Source: Rotaria macrura (taxonomy: Eukaryota; Rotifera; Eurotatoria; Philodinida; Philodinidae). From it: DNA of 64,000 bases. Positions 40,192 to 52,867 of the stretch are shown piece after piece. The notes beneath the pieces are model-generated. The model had not been told where the DNA came from. It searched no databases and saw only the letters and a program-made list of their open reading frames with translations. The DNA is taken from positions 62,001-126,000 of the forward strand of contig OENT01000102.1 of assembly GCA_900239685.1 (NCBI GenBank), given 5' to 3'. Made by a program: the position numbers and the translations under genes. Every line of letters begins with the position of its first letter. Position 1 is the first letter of the stretch.

Positions 40192-43100
40192 TCAAATGCT
40201 GGCCATAAGTGAAAAAAAATCTTTTGTTTTGATAATTATATGTATTTATAAATATGAACGTCTTTATAGTGAAATTGAATAACGGGGAAAATGTCTGGGA
40301 TTCTGTTTTTTCCTACCCTGCCCACTCACGAGAAATTGCTCCCCGCCCAGTTTCATTTAAAACGCTCCCCGCCCCGTTTCGGTCTCTGGTCGAAACATTA
40401 CTTGGATTAGAATATGACATTTTCCTATTTTCAAAAGAAAACTGTACCTCTCTAAAAGAGATAAAGGAACGAATGTGTCTATTTGTGCTCTGATTGTGGA
40501 ACAGTCATCGTCAAACAGGCTCACTCGTCGATTTATATCAATGCGTTGAGGCTTTTTATGCTAAAGTATTCAAAGTCAATGTTCTGAATCAACAGCAGCG
40601 TTATCTGATTATAATCCTTCCTTATCTGATACGTTGATAACGTTTCATTTATTTGAAATGAATAGTTATCGGTACAGCAAGTCAATCCAAAGTTTTCCTC
40701 AAACATGCATATCAAGGGGGAGGGGCGTAATGTATACGACTTCGTTCGTTTGAATCTTTCTGATGTATTGCAATTGATACCTTCTATTGATAATTATCTC
40801 GCACTGAACAGTTGGTGGAAAGGTAATTGAAGGAGAGTTTCGATATGATATTCTTCATCATGTCTAAAAACTTCAAACGATTATCGATTTGCTGTCAGGT
40901 TCGAAGTTTGCATAGGTATGTTCCAGGCAATAACATATAATGCATTTACTATCAAATTTATTCATTGGATGTTTGGCTCCGCTAGAACATATAGAATTCC
41001 TATTTCTCGATACTTTCAGGGTAACTCAGACGAGGAATTGAAAGAGTAATTTGACAATAACGACAAATCTAGTTGATTAGACCTTACCTTATGTTGGAAC
41101 TATTGCCAACATATGAATCCTCTTATTGTCTCTGTTTCTTCTGGGAGTTTAGGATTACCAGTGAGTTGACTCAATTGACGTTCTACGTCGATGGATATGA
41201 ATATTTGAACATCACTAACTTTCACACATTCGAAAGCTTGCTTTTTCCATCTATTGTAATCCTAAATATTGACGTCCAATCTGTATCATAACCGAACGTT
41301 TTGCAAAGTGCCTAATATAAGTGTGAGAACAGGAACTGATTCATTTGAAGTCAATTTACCAAAAGCGTGGTCTTATGGTTCTTAGTGCGAACACAACAAT
41401 TATGCTTTTGTTTTCAAGATCCAGTGCATTTATTGTACTAAGATCCGAAATCGTCTTCTCTCTACTACCACTTCAATGATAGTTGGGGAGAGTAGAATAT
41501 CGATAGAAGTATTATTTGATTTAATTACTTGCAATTCAAAGTTGACTCGTGGGTTGGTGAAAATTGATGCTCAATCGAAAGACAAACAGAACTATTGTTC
41601 ATTTGTGATGCTTTCAAGTAATCATGCTTTTGCCTGCTCTTGATGATAATTTCAGGTTCGTACATCACACAGTCGTGCTTAGGACGTTAACGTAGTGTCA
41701 TACTGACTTATATTGAAACCAATACATCAACTATGTATTAAATATATCATAGTTGGATAGCATAGTGTTCACCTGTCGACTTTGGTGGACTTGGTTGCAG
41801 TCAGTGACTATGTGAGAAATTTCTACAGAACATGAAAAGAAGGATAAAATTTTGGTGTTTTCCTGGCAAAAGCTGCTTAGCGTTCAATAGAAATATATTT
41901 TCATACATTACTTTCTATTGCTCTTCTTGTTTGTCAAAAAGATTTACTTGAATCTGCCTTGTCAATATCTAGCTTTAATTGATAAACATGTGAAAAATAT
42001 ATTTAGAGTAACAAAATCAAAATCGCGCACATATTTTTCTTGAATTTGAAATTTTAAGATCGATCAGATTCTAAGACAGAACTGTAAAACGTTCAGTTTT
42101 ATAAGACATTGAAAGACAAAGTGCACATGATGAAACTGGATGTTCATAACTGTTTCCAAAACATCATAAATGAGATCACGAAAGGGTTGCCCTTCTGATC
42201 AATCGCTTACAAGTTTCTACTGACATCTTGAGAGTCAATAATACTGAAAAGCTGATTTCCGTGCTTTTGTACGTCTTCAAATTGAAAAGAAATGCCATAC
42301 AATCGATGCCAGTGCTAACTGGTACGAATATTCTGAGGACTCAGAATCTGAAGCTGAAAATGCTCTTGATATGCATACTGTGAGTAATATGAAGACTGCA
42401 TCGTGAATATGATGCGAATCCAGAGGAGCAAGGAATTTGCTTTTTCCGCTTGAAAGAAAAAATATAATTACCATCATATGTATATACAGAAACATGATCA
42501 TATATCTGCTTATGTTCTGAATTGTGACAATGAGCTGTGCTGACCAGAAGGAATTCATTTTAGTTTCTCCTCTAGCTAGTCATGGATATTTTTCGTGAAT
42601 CTATTATCCGTTTCCTAAAATATTTTTCCAGTACTAACCGAAACCATATTAAAACACGATAAATTGAATGAAGAACGAAAAATGTTCGAATGAATACTCA
42701 TTGGAACTGTAGAGTTTTACAAACATACTTTGTTGTTTAAAATAGTTCATATCGGTTCGAAATTCGAATGATGGCGATCATGAGAGAAAAAATCCATGTT
42801 TCTTGTGCATGCGAATTGATTTATATGGAGATTCATCACATAGCATCTAAGATTTGCTTTCGAGTTTTACTTATTGGTTTTATCCATTCTTATGAAATGT
42901 GGAGTTGTGTTGAATACGTTTAATTTTTTCTAATAATATTTTTAAATAGAACACCCACAGAAAACGTTTTTCGATCATCATTACAGAAACTACTAATCCA
43001 TGAGTACTATGCTTTATTTTGTCTAAATAAATTATTTTTTATTTCTTCGTAGTATTCCCGATCGCGTGATGCTCTTTGGTCATGATGACATTTTTCATCT

Positions 43101-43964
43101 ACGCGAAACAGCGCTGGAATGATAAAAATAATATCGTGCCAAATGCAAACCGTTTTTATACGATCAATGTTTGTGTTGATTTCTACTCTACCATGGAATG
43201 AAACATATCCTTAAATCCAGAAAAAATCAACTAGGTTGATGTTTTTCGTAGACCACACCAATATCAGTGGCATACTAGTGTCCCATAGAAATTATCATAT
43301 TAAAACAGAGACAGAATTTCAAAAATTGCACATACAATAATACTAATAAAACAGCAATTTTTACAGTTTCTCAACAGAAAAAGTTTCTGTATTTTATTTT
43401 GGCAGTACCAAAAGTTCTTATCTAAAATTTTATTAAGATGATAAAAATGTTCTAGAAGGTAAATTTTTTTTCTCAGTTTGTACCGATGTGAAAACGAGCA
43501 TTAACTGATGATTAAGATTGACTTTAGATAGCATGAAAAAAACAGATGAAATACATATTCAACAGCAACATGAGCAGTTCTAGAACAGTACTTGTCTCTA
43601 TAATCTTGAAAGATCATTTAATATTTTCCCCTTTGGATCTGTAGCTTTGTTTTCTTTTATTTGGATAAAATTCGAATAAACATATTTTACTAAGATTGTA
43701 GAGTTTTATATTGAAATTACTTTACTGATGTACTGCTCATTTGTGTCTCATTAATGTATGATCCCTAGTGCCATCTTTCGACAATTACTTTAATTCGAGA
43801 TTTTTCGTTTTTATTTGTTTATGATTATTTCCGTCAAGATTGTATTTGTGAACTCTTCAACAGAAGTACTATTTATATCTTTCAACAATTGCACGTTGAT
43901 TAGATATTACTGTCGCGTGATAATTAGTGTGTTTTAATGAGAAATTGCTATTCTCTTTATAGGT
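40192..43964. other. Intergenic, probably old transposon debris
   Basis: No supported gene. 40336-40385 contains two copies of GCTCCCCGCCC followed by GTTTC, an isolated GC-rich patch, and 40711-40727 has a roughly inverted counterpart (GGGGGAGGGGCG), so a decayed element may span 40.3-40.73 kb next to the hAT remnant. The rest is AT-rich. The last few hundred bases must hold the promoter or 5' UTR of the claudin-like gene; a 3' splice site lies immediately before its ATG. Confidence 0.35.
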
Positions 43965-44839
43965 ATGGAAACAACTAAAAACAAAGTTGAACGAGGTTTC
44001 ATTGTAACCATTATTTGGGAGGTCATCTCGTTTACAGCATTCGTTCTAAATTTAACTGCTAATAGTAGTGATCGTTGGTGGGTTAAAGCAAGAAATGGTG
44101 GCGAACATACATTTGTAAGAGCTGGTCTCTGGCAAGTTTGCTTTAATATGTATCGTCATCGTTTTGACTATTATGGTAAAATTTATCATGGTTGTTGGTG
44201 GTAAATATATTCAGATACAATATTTTTTTTCTTAAAATGATTCACAAATTTATTTCTATTCAGGCTTTTTTCACCTGAAATACGTCTTTTACGTTCATGG
44301 ATATCAACGAATTGGCTTCGTTGGGTTCAAGCGTTATCAACACTTTCTTTAATAGCATCCTTTTTTGCTGTTATTGCTGCTTTACTTGTTATAAGTGATC
44401 GTAAAGGATTCAAATCATCAAAGAAAATTCTCATTGCTGCCGTATTACATGGCCTTGCTGGCATATTAATGTTAGTAACAGTTATTTTATTTGGTATTGC
44501 TGGTCGGCGACGTGATTGGATGATGAATTGGCAATTTAATTGGTATGGATGGAGTTTTCATTTAGCTGTTGTAAGTTGTATCTTACATATAATAACAGCA
44601 TTTATGGCTGGCTATCAAGGATCGAATACGTAAGACTAACAAGTAGAAAATAAACGAAGAGTCTTTTCTTCTTCTTTCTAAATAGATATTTATATGATAT
44701 GTATGATTATGAAAGAGCTATTGAAGATATAGAACATCGCTCAACATTAAAAGCATCCATATATCAAAATCGTCCATCATCTGAACGAGCTATGCCATCC
44801 AATGGAGGCAGTAAAACACATCTTCATCAATATGCATAA
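43965..44839 (+). CDS. Claudin/PMP22-EMP-like tetraspan membrane protein
   Basis: Three exons, 43965-44200, 44265-44639 and 44686-44839, all in phase; 254 residues. It has four hydrophobic segments (about 10-32, 100-123, 133-158 and 175-197). The first extracellular loop carries the family signature: AGLWQVC (GLW at 54-56, Cys59) and a second Cys at 77 (IYHGCWW). The short cytoplasmic tail has YDMYDYERAIEDIEHR and ends HLHQYA, without an obvious PDZ-ligand Tyr-Val. Families with W-GLW-C-C (claudins, EMP/PMP22, Clc-like proteins) act at cell junctions or as channel and adhesion modulators; which branch this belongs to cannot be decided by eye. The ATG follows directly after an intron acceptor (TATAG), so a non-coding 5' exon is likely. 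Confidence 0.85.
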
Positions 44840-47800
44840 AAAATTGAATAAAAGAGAATCTCTTTGTATTTTTTGTACAGATCTGTTTTAATGCATTCCA
44901 GTTTTTCTTTTGTTTTGTAATTCAAAACATTTTCTTTATATAGAATATATTTACTCATTGAATTTGCTATCTGAGCTCTTAAATTTTATGTTGTTTAATC
45001 GAGATTTCATGTTTTTTTATTAAACATTTGTCACTTTTTACGTATAGTTTACATGATTAATCGAATAAACAAAATGTAGTAGATGCTGCTTAAATCAATA
45101 TATATATTAGATAAAATTGTTTGAGCTATCAAAGTAACCAGATTCGTATTCAATCCATTCCATTCATTCATGGTCATTCGTAAAATTGCTGATAAGTATA
45201 TGGTTTTAGAGTCGATCTATAAAAAAAGGAACGATCAATGTCAGTCATGTGAACTTCACTGAACTAATTCGAATGTGTTTTTTAAGATTTCATACAAACA
45301 GCATACAGTATATCATGCCAACAGATGCTGTACACGCTCATTGGTAGCAAATTGAGTTTGCTTACATATTGCAAAACGTTGATTTTAATATTTGTTTGAA
45401 ATACTATTTGTCGAAGAGGATACTCGAGCTGAGGAATAGAAATTGCTCTTCAGTTATTCTTTCAGGAAAAACGTTTTTGGTTCTTTTTAATGGAGAACTA
45501 ATGAACTATTCTTGTTGTCTTCCTTGATCGTTCTGATGATGTTAGTTATTTTTCTGTTGTTCTAACAATGTCCCTTACACAATCCTTGAAGAGCGTTGGT
45601 TGCACAAATATTTTCATCTATATATAATGACTTGAACATGATGAAAATTTTTCCAGGCGATAAGAATTCATCTGATATAATACTGTGGGATTCATAATTG
45701 ATCAGTACTATGTCGAAGTCGTTAAGATTGTTGGAGTTCAGAATTTGAATGAATAGCGAAGCATAGGTCATTGATAGTATTCACCATGATGTATTTGAAG
45801 GTATGTGAATTTATTCATGAATTCATAGGAGTACTCCTTTCGACGTAGTTGGTTGTTGTTTTGATTATTATCATCTTGTTCATGAATTCATCAAGTGATA
45901 GCTACAATCGTATCGAGTTACATCGTAGAAGAACTGAGTGGTTTGCGTTTGAGCATCAACGAAGAGAAATAAATAGAAATGCCTTATTTCTTCGGTTAAA
46001 AACAATATGATTCACAAGCCTGAGATGTTTCCGTCCCACATTTTGGCTCACGGAGACGCTTGTTCGTTTGGAAGAAAAAGATGAGTAATAGAAAGTTGTT
46101 TGAATAGAATTGTCGTGTTGGTTTTCTTTCAGTTGACTGTAGGTCGATAATGAAGCTTCGCACTACTAATTTCTTGTATCGATTATATTCTAATATTTTA
46201 CTCAAGACGATTCACTTGTTTTAATCAAAATCATGGAGTCTTTAAATTGAAATAATATTAATGTTTGAGTCTTGAAAAAATGAGTTCAACCAGTAGAATA
46301 TGATCGATAACAAAACTAAATTTCAATACATACTTCTTTCTATTTAAAATTCTAATTACGATTTAATTTTCAATGAGCAACAGAAGACTGTTTCCCGACT
46401 AGGAATATATCTACAATAGTATTTTAATGGTATATATCATCATAGTACGACTAGTTATAATCTTACTTCTGCGTATACATTAGAAATTAAATAGAACTTT
46501 GTCAAACAAATTATGCCAATAGCAGAAAGAATATTTTTATAGAGATCTGTGAATTTTTTTCTCCTCTTATGTCGATCGTTGGTATTATAATTGTTTAGAA
46601 ATACGATAGCTTTTACCGTATTTAAGTTACATCGTCCGATATCAAGATTAATATTTATGGTTTCATTATATACGCATGAGTTGAGACATATATTTAATAA
46701 TTTAAACATCTCGATTATTTCATTTCCATTCAACTACTCTGTTAAATCGTCCGATATGCTTATATCAAATTAATAAAGTTCATATTACATTATCAAACTT
46801 GGATGATTTCGACATTGTTTGATGAAAACAGTACGTAATAGTGTTTTGTCCTTTAATATTTAAATAAAGATTCATTTAACAAAAGCGAAGCCCGTGAATC
46901 TATTTATTGAATTTTACATGAATTATTTACTTAATAGTTAACTAAACTCATTAGTAGAATAAATATTGTTTCTTTTTATGCAGCATCTGTTTTTATAATA
47001 ATTTAATGTTGGGTACTAATCGAAGACAAATCTAATTTTGACAAAAATTAAAATCGAAATCATATAATAGAACACAAGACTTGAAGAAACCTAATGCATA
47101 ACTTGAATCCAAACTAGTATATCTAAACTTTTTTAGTGCCTTTACTTAAACAATTAACTGAATAATTTCATTGGATATCGTTGATTAATTTTAGAAGCAT
47201 GAAGACTTTGTATCTCATGTGAATGCTTAGAACCATGTTTACCCGTACGTAGTTTACTATTGATGGAAATTGCTTCCACTCAAACGAGAAAGAAAGAAAG
47301 AAGTCATATCCATACCGTTTGATGCATGTCTATAGCTAATATAATGATTGAAACTCAATTATTCTGTATGAGAGTTCATGATCGATGTGACAGTTAACTT
47401 TGCATGTGTCATATTTATTTTTCTTGTCTGCTATTTGAGTTAGATTTATTATTCCATGTGTGTCTTTATTAATTTGTCAAGCTAGTTAAGGGTTTATGTT
47501 GTTTTAAGAAAAAACACATGACGGCTTTCTATGCTATATGAAATAAAATATGTTTCTCTAATTGTAGCTGTAGAAATTTCTTATATTTTATATTAAAATA
47601 ATATCGACGTCTTCTATTTTCCGTTTTAGTAAGTGATCATAACAAGTAACTAATAAAGCTAATTAAAATCTAAGTCCTTGAAAGAGTAAAGTTTTCTTTT
47701 CAGTTCAGTCCAGGTCTCTACAATTGCATCCACTTAATACGACGAGTTTTTTGGTTTACGAGATACCCTCTGGAGAACTTTCTTTTCACTTTTTCATGAA

Positions 47801-48555
47801 TAGTTTAAATGATGAATGTAGATGTGAATGAAGGATTTATTTTTATAATAACTACTGCAGTCTTTATATTTTTCTGATAGATACGATTCTCATGGGTAAT
47901 ATGCCTTTCTTTTCTTCTCTCCTTTCTTTTCTTTACATACACGCACATATACATTGCTCATTTCTCATTCCTGCCAATCTAAATCTGCTTTTTTGACTCT
48001 TATATATTTATATATATATTTTTTTTGTTTTGTCTTTTTCTTCACTCTGAGTCTTCCATACGCTCGACCTCGAACATCATCATCATCTGACACACAATCA
48101 ACAACATAACGCTCAGTTCTTCCTTGCTGTTGTCTTTTTTTCCTTTTTTGTTCTTTCTAGTTTATTCTTGTTCTTGTAACGTGCGCTATTTTTTCATGAT
48201 TATTACTTGCCTCTCTCCAGCGGCACATAAATCCTGGTAAAAGGAAAAAATATTGAGCTTGCCTTTAACTAAGAAAACTGTTATCTAGAGAAATGGATAA
48301 TATATAGTTTGCCGACGTTTTTCTATTCGACCATATTTCTGATGCATCTAATTTAAATTCAAAAGCATACAACACATACACCGTACGACAGGCAGTTTCC
48401 GGTGCTCATGTGTTTTTCTTCACTCAATCTGTTTTCTTTTGCTCTTTCTTCATCCATATCTTGACATACGTCATTTGAGTTGCATTCTGGCAATTTCATC
48501 AAATAACTTTTTTTTTTCAACTATATAAATTTTACTCATTTGTTTTCATAGACTA
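44840..48555. other. Intergenic; strong pyrimidine-rich tract near the right end
   Basis: Starts with the polyadenylation signal of the claudin-like gene. From 44.9 to 47.7 kb I see only short unsupported frames. 47890-48200 is heavily C/T-rich on the plus strand with TATATA at about 48000-48020, and ends some 350 bases before the methyltransferase ATG, a plausible promoter or 5' UTR region. Confidence 0.4.
44847..44852 (+). promoter_or_regulatory. Polyadenylation signal AATAAA for the claudin-like gene
   Basis: It starts 8 bases beyond the stop codon at 44837-44839, giving a very short 3' UTR like that of the spectraplakin gene. Confidence 0.5.
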
Positions 48556-49836
48556 ATGACAACAAACATGGACGATGAAAACAACTCACAAGCTGATGTT
48601 TTAGAACAAGTTTATGTGTATGTCATCGTAGTTCTATGACTAATCGAAATCGATGTATCTTTCTTTTTCACTTAGACATGATGTTTACAATCGACTCGAT
48701 TCTACAACTTTAACGCAAGATACAACAGCATGGCCTAATGTTCGAAAATTTCTTCATCGTATTTCAACACAATATAAAAATGCGCTGGTTGCTGATGTTG
48801 GTATGATGAAATATTCCTTTATTTTAATAATATATGATCTTATTTTTTTTTCCGATTATTTTCAATATAGGTTGTGGTACTGGAAAATATGTCAAACTTC
48901 GATCAGATTTATTTACCATTGGATGTGATCGTAGTAATCAAATATGTGAAATAGCTCGAGAAAAATATTCACATATACCAATTGTAATAGCCGACAATCT
49001 TCATTTACCATATCGAGATAATCTATTTGATGCAGTGCTTTCAATCGGTGTCATACATCATTTAGCTACTCATCAACGTCGTGTAAGAGCAATTCAAGGT
49101 TGATGTCAAACGATTATCATTGTAGTGTTTCTTGTTTTTGTTCTATCGTGAAGTCATTTATTTTTCAGAATGTCTTCGAATATTAAAACCCAATGGTGGT
49201 CAATTATTGATCTATACTTGGGCCATGGAACAAAGACATCGAAAAGTAAATTATCAGAAAAAAGGGACAAAACATAATGCTCAATTTTTCTTGTTGTCCC
49301 TATTGTAGTTTTGCAGTCAAGATGTTCTTGTTCCTTGTGTCAATTCTCAATCGCAATCAAGTAAGAGTGTTTCTCGAAATTTTGTTTGCTCTTGACAATG
49401 CATATTTTATTTGTTAGATAAAATGGTTGATAAAAGTCCTTGGACATCATCATTCGATATGGAAGACAAATTAATAGGTCGCATTGAACAAGTCAATTCA
49501 CAAACAGCAACATTTTCAATGATTGAATCCATACAAAACTTGTTTCAACGATTTGTAAAACCAACATCGTCTGCTCCGTCCACGCCAAAATTATCTTATC
49601 GAGATCGATTAACATTTCGTATTCGACCATTTCCAATGAGTTCATGTGACGATGAACCAATAAATACGAATCCATACAATAAACGTTTTTATCATGTATT
49701 TAAACATGGTGAACTCGAAATACTTATTGAAGAAGCAGCGAAAACCATAGTCGGATCAAAAATAATTAAATCATATTATGATCATGGAAATTGGTGTGCT
49801 ATTGTTCAAAAAGATATTGAAATTGATTCACTGTGA
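48556..49836 (+). CDS. Trm9/ALKBH8-type tRNA wobble-uridine carboxymethyl methyltransferase (stand-alone)
   Basis: Class I SAM methyltransferase of the family that finishes mcm5U at tRNA position 34, normally with TRMT112 as partner. Six exons: 48556-48617, 48676-48800, 48871-49098, 49169-49245, 49309-49360, 49418-49836; 320 residues. Motifs: HDVYNRLD and WPNVRKFL near the N-terminus; SAM motif I DVGCGTGKY at 61-69; IGCDRS; DNLHLPYRDNLFDAVLSIGV; VIHHL and RRVRAIQECLRILKPNGGQ; LLIYTWAMEQ; then QDVLVP. After a linker of about 80 residues the conserved end FYHVFKHGELE (from 272) and SYYDHGNWCAIVQK follow. No AlkB or RRM domain precedes it, so it matches yeast Trm9 or animal TRMT9B in architecture, while the SYYDHGNWC end is closest to ALKBH8. 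Orthology is left open. Confidence 0.9.
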
Positions 49837-49869
49837 TTCATGGATCTTCATTTTGTTTTGTTCTAGGAA

Positions 49870-49875
49870 AATAAA
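49870..49875 (+). promoter_or_regulatory. Polyadenylation signal AATAAA for the methyltransferase gene
   Basis: Located 34 bases beyond the stop codon. Confidence 0.5.
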
Positions 49876-52831
49876 TTTCTTCTTTCGTAATGAGGATATT
49901 TTTCAATTGCGTATATTTCTTATGAATGTAATTTTAACAAAAAGAAAGGTAATTACCTACAGATAAGCTGAAGGGCATTTTACACGAGAAAAATTAGATT
50001 CTTTAACTTTCAAGATTAAGATGATACCATCTAAAGATTAAGACATTTTGCTCGATGAACTCGACGATACATCTAGTTCTATTCGTAGAAGAATCGTTGC
50101 ACTAAAAGAAGAGCAGGCAAACGTATTTGATTTCATTAACATACGATTTAAAATTCGAAATATTTACTTCTCTCATTTGTTCCATTCAATAGCATAAAGA
50201 AACGTTACTGATTTATTACGAATTTTTATGTTCGACAGTACAAGTAAGATTGGAGAGACCGTGTTTTGTCTAGTTCCGTGACAGCTTCTCATTACATTTA
50301 TTTCACAGAACGCAGCAATGGCAATTGAATTCAATATGATGAAAAGAAAATTAGTATCATTCACTCTGTGGCTTGTTTTTATCAACTGCCACATGGTATT
50401 TTCGAAAATTGTACTCGGAACAGAGGAAAACCAGACATGTCTAACAGCTTTACATTGTCATTTCAACTTTCAGTTAAATCATACAGTTTCAATTGTTAGT
50501 CGGGAAACATCGTTTTCAATCATGATGACAATTGTATTTGATATCAGTATTCTCTAAACGGCAGCTATGTTTAAGTGTGGAATAGAGATGAATTTGTTGT
50601 TTTATAAAAATAAAGAAAAAAAATCTCATTGAGGTAATTCACAAGACATCATTTCACAGCAACAATATTTATCGTAAAATAATACTTTGAAGTACTACGA
50701 ATGTCAATCCATGAAGCAAAAGAAATATGCTTTTCGAAGATTAAAATCATATATTCTTCCGTGTTTCAAGCCCTATTTTTCTGTATTACGAGTCGCTATC
50801 ATTCATGGCTTTGACATGCAAAGAGATGGACAAGAACAAAAAAGATAAGTGACAACTTAATGAGTAGTCCATGATATAAAACATCCTGCCCTTGTTTAAT
50901 GGTATTCAATATCATGAAAAAGTCATTAACAAATCTTTTCTATTCTTTCTTTGCATACTACTACATAAATAGATAGATATAGATTTATTTTCATGTTTTT
51001 GGAACATTGATGTTATTCTAATTATGTCATCTCAAGAAGCTTTTATCTAAAAGAAATGTACACCTACTGGTATTAATAATAATATGCTAAACAGACGATC
51101 AAACAGACGTCACGATTAAGCTTGAGGAAATGAATTTTATATGGAAAAATATTCACCAATCATTGTTTTTACTCTCTTTACTACATACCAATTTTGCTGA
51201 AGAGATTTTTTCCGTTAGTATTCGTGATAAATAATTCAACGGAAATGGTATATAATAACTGAGTAGTAGTTAGATCAGGGAGACACACACCCACACACGT
51301 CAAATTCACAACTCATGAATGGAAAATAAATCATTCTATTATTCACACTTTTAAGATTTCGTTGAAATCTTTGAGCGATAATGTGTTTATTTTGACTTTT
51401 CTCGTTGCAAATGCATGAAAAATCGGCATTTATCAGGGATACACACTGATAAATAGAGATCATATTAAGATTTTGATCTTGTTTTTACTAATATTTCTAA
51501 TATGATTTCTGAAATCAATGTACAAAAAAAAAGAAAAGAAAACGCTCTCATATTGATTGAATGAAATAGTTAGACGATAATTAAATATGTTTTGGAGGAC
51601 ATTTTATTTGCATTAAAAATAACATTGAAATGCATCACTGCTTGAGATTATTATTGTTAAAGCCATTGTTGCAAGTGTCGAATGTTGTCATGAGAAATAA
51701 ATGCGTTTATAACGCTGCGCATGGTCATGTAATAGAATTACAATCTTTTTTATTGATGGAATCACATTGATTGTTGCTCATGATTATTAGAATAGAGTAT
51801 TGTTGATCACTTTTTGTAGTTCAAAGCTTCGAAGTCGAATCAGATTAAGAATTACTATTATTAATAAAATTCACTCATTCAACTAGCTCGGAAGGCTTAA
51901 AAATATAAAACCCGTCAAGCACAGTAGTAGTCTTCAGACCGAAAGTAGCATTCTACTAGTTCGTAATAGATCATAAGATTAACGCTCATTTTACAAGCAT
52001 ATTCCATAATAGAATTTTTTTGTTTGTGAAACTTCATCTTTCTTCTCATATTTTATTAACTGGATCTCTTTACATGAGAATTCGATCATACCGAATGTCG
52101 TGTTCTTCTACTTAGTATTATTAGAATGCAGTGGAGAAACCAAAACACTTCCGCGTTGAATTTCCTCAACAGTTCAACTCATGGAAAACAATTTAAAAAA
52201 TTTGCTTTAGCATAATGTATTTTATCAAAAAGCTCTTATCGTCAATACAAATCACGCTTTGTATTTACAATGAGATACGCGCTATGATAGAGGAATTCTA
52301 AAAAAAACCATTCTGATTAATCAGTTTTTAAATTAATTCTAACATCTTTCGATCGTCTTTAGATGATGACTGAATATGATTGACGAATTATACTTCTTTA
52401 ACACACTAATATATGCTGTTTCATAATAATACTCAACGCAAGTCACTAAAAATAGTAGTGTGACTCGTTTGATGAAATTGACATCGGCATTTTCCAGTTT
52501 TTTGTTCACATAATTATCAAGAACATGAGACGTTAAGTCATCATTCAATTTTAGATGCAGTATTTTTATTCACTAGAATCTAATGTCAACATGAAAATAG
52601 TTATAATTTTAATAGAGACACATTTCTTAATGTTTCTGTCAATTTAACATAGAAATACATGTGATGCTAAACAAATTTTGAATCGATAGAAAGTGAACAA
52701 TATCAAGGAAAACAATTATTATCAAGCGAGCCATCGATTCTTTTTTCTTATAAATTTATTTATGCAAATAATAAACGTATACAAGAATATTTGATTGAAC
52801 TATATATGTATATATATATATATAAATTGAA

Positions 52832-52837
52832 TTTATT
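52832..52837 (-). promoter_or_regulatory. Polyadenylation signal AATAAA for the twelve-exon minus-strand gene
   Basis: TTTATT on the plus strand, 31 bases beyond the stop at 52868. Confidence 0.45.
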
Positions 52838-52867
52838 GGTGTTCTTTTGTAAAATATCTATACATTG

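Larger units (their letters stand above)
49837..52867. other. Intergenic between converging genes
   Basis: Three kilobases, AT-rich. The frame at 50318-50557 begins with a signal-like hydrophobic stretch but has no homologue I recognise and no splice partners. A TA-dinucleotide run lies at about 52802-52823. No gene supported. Confidence 0.4.

Noticed and set aside
50318-50557. Frame of 79 codons with a signal-like start.
   Set aside because: No domain, no supporting exon structure or polyadenylation context.
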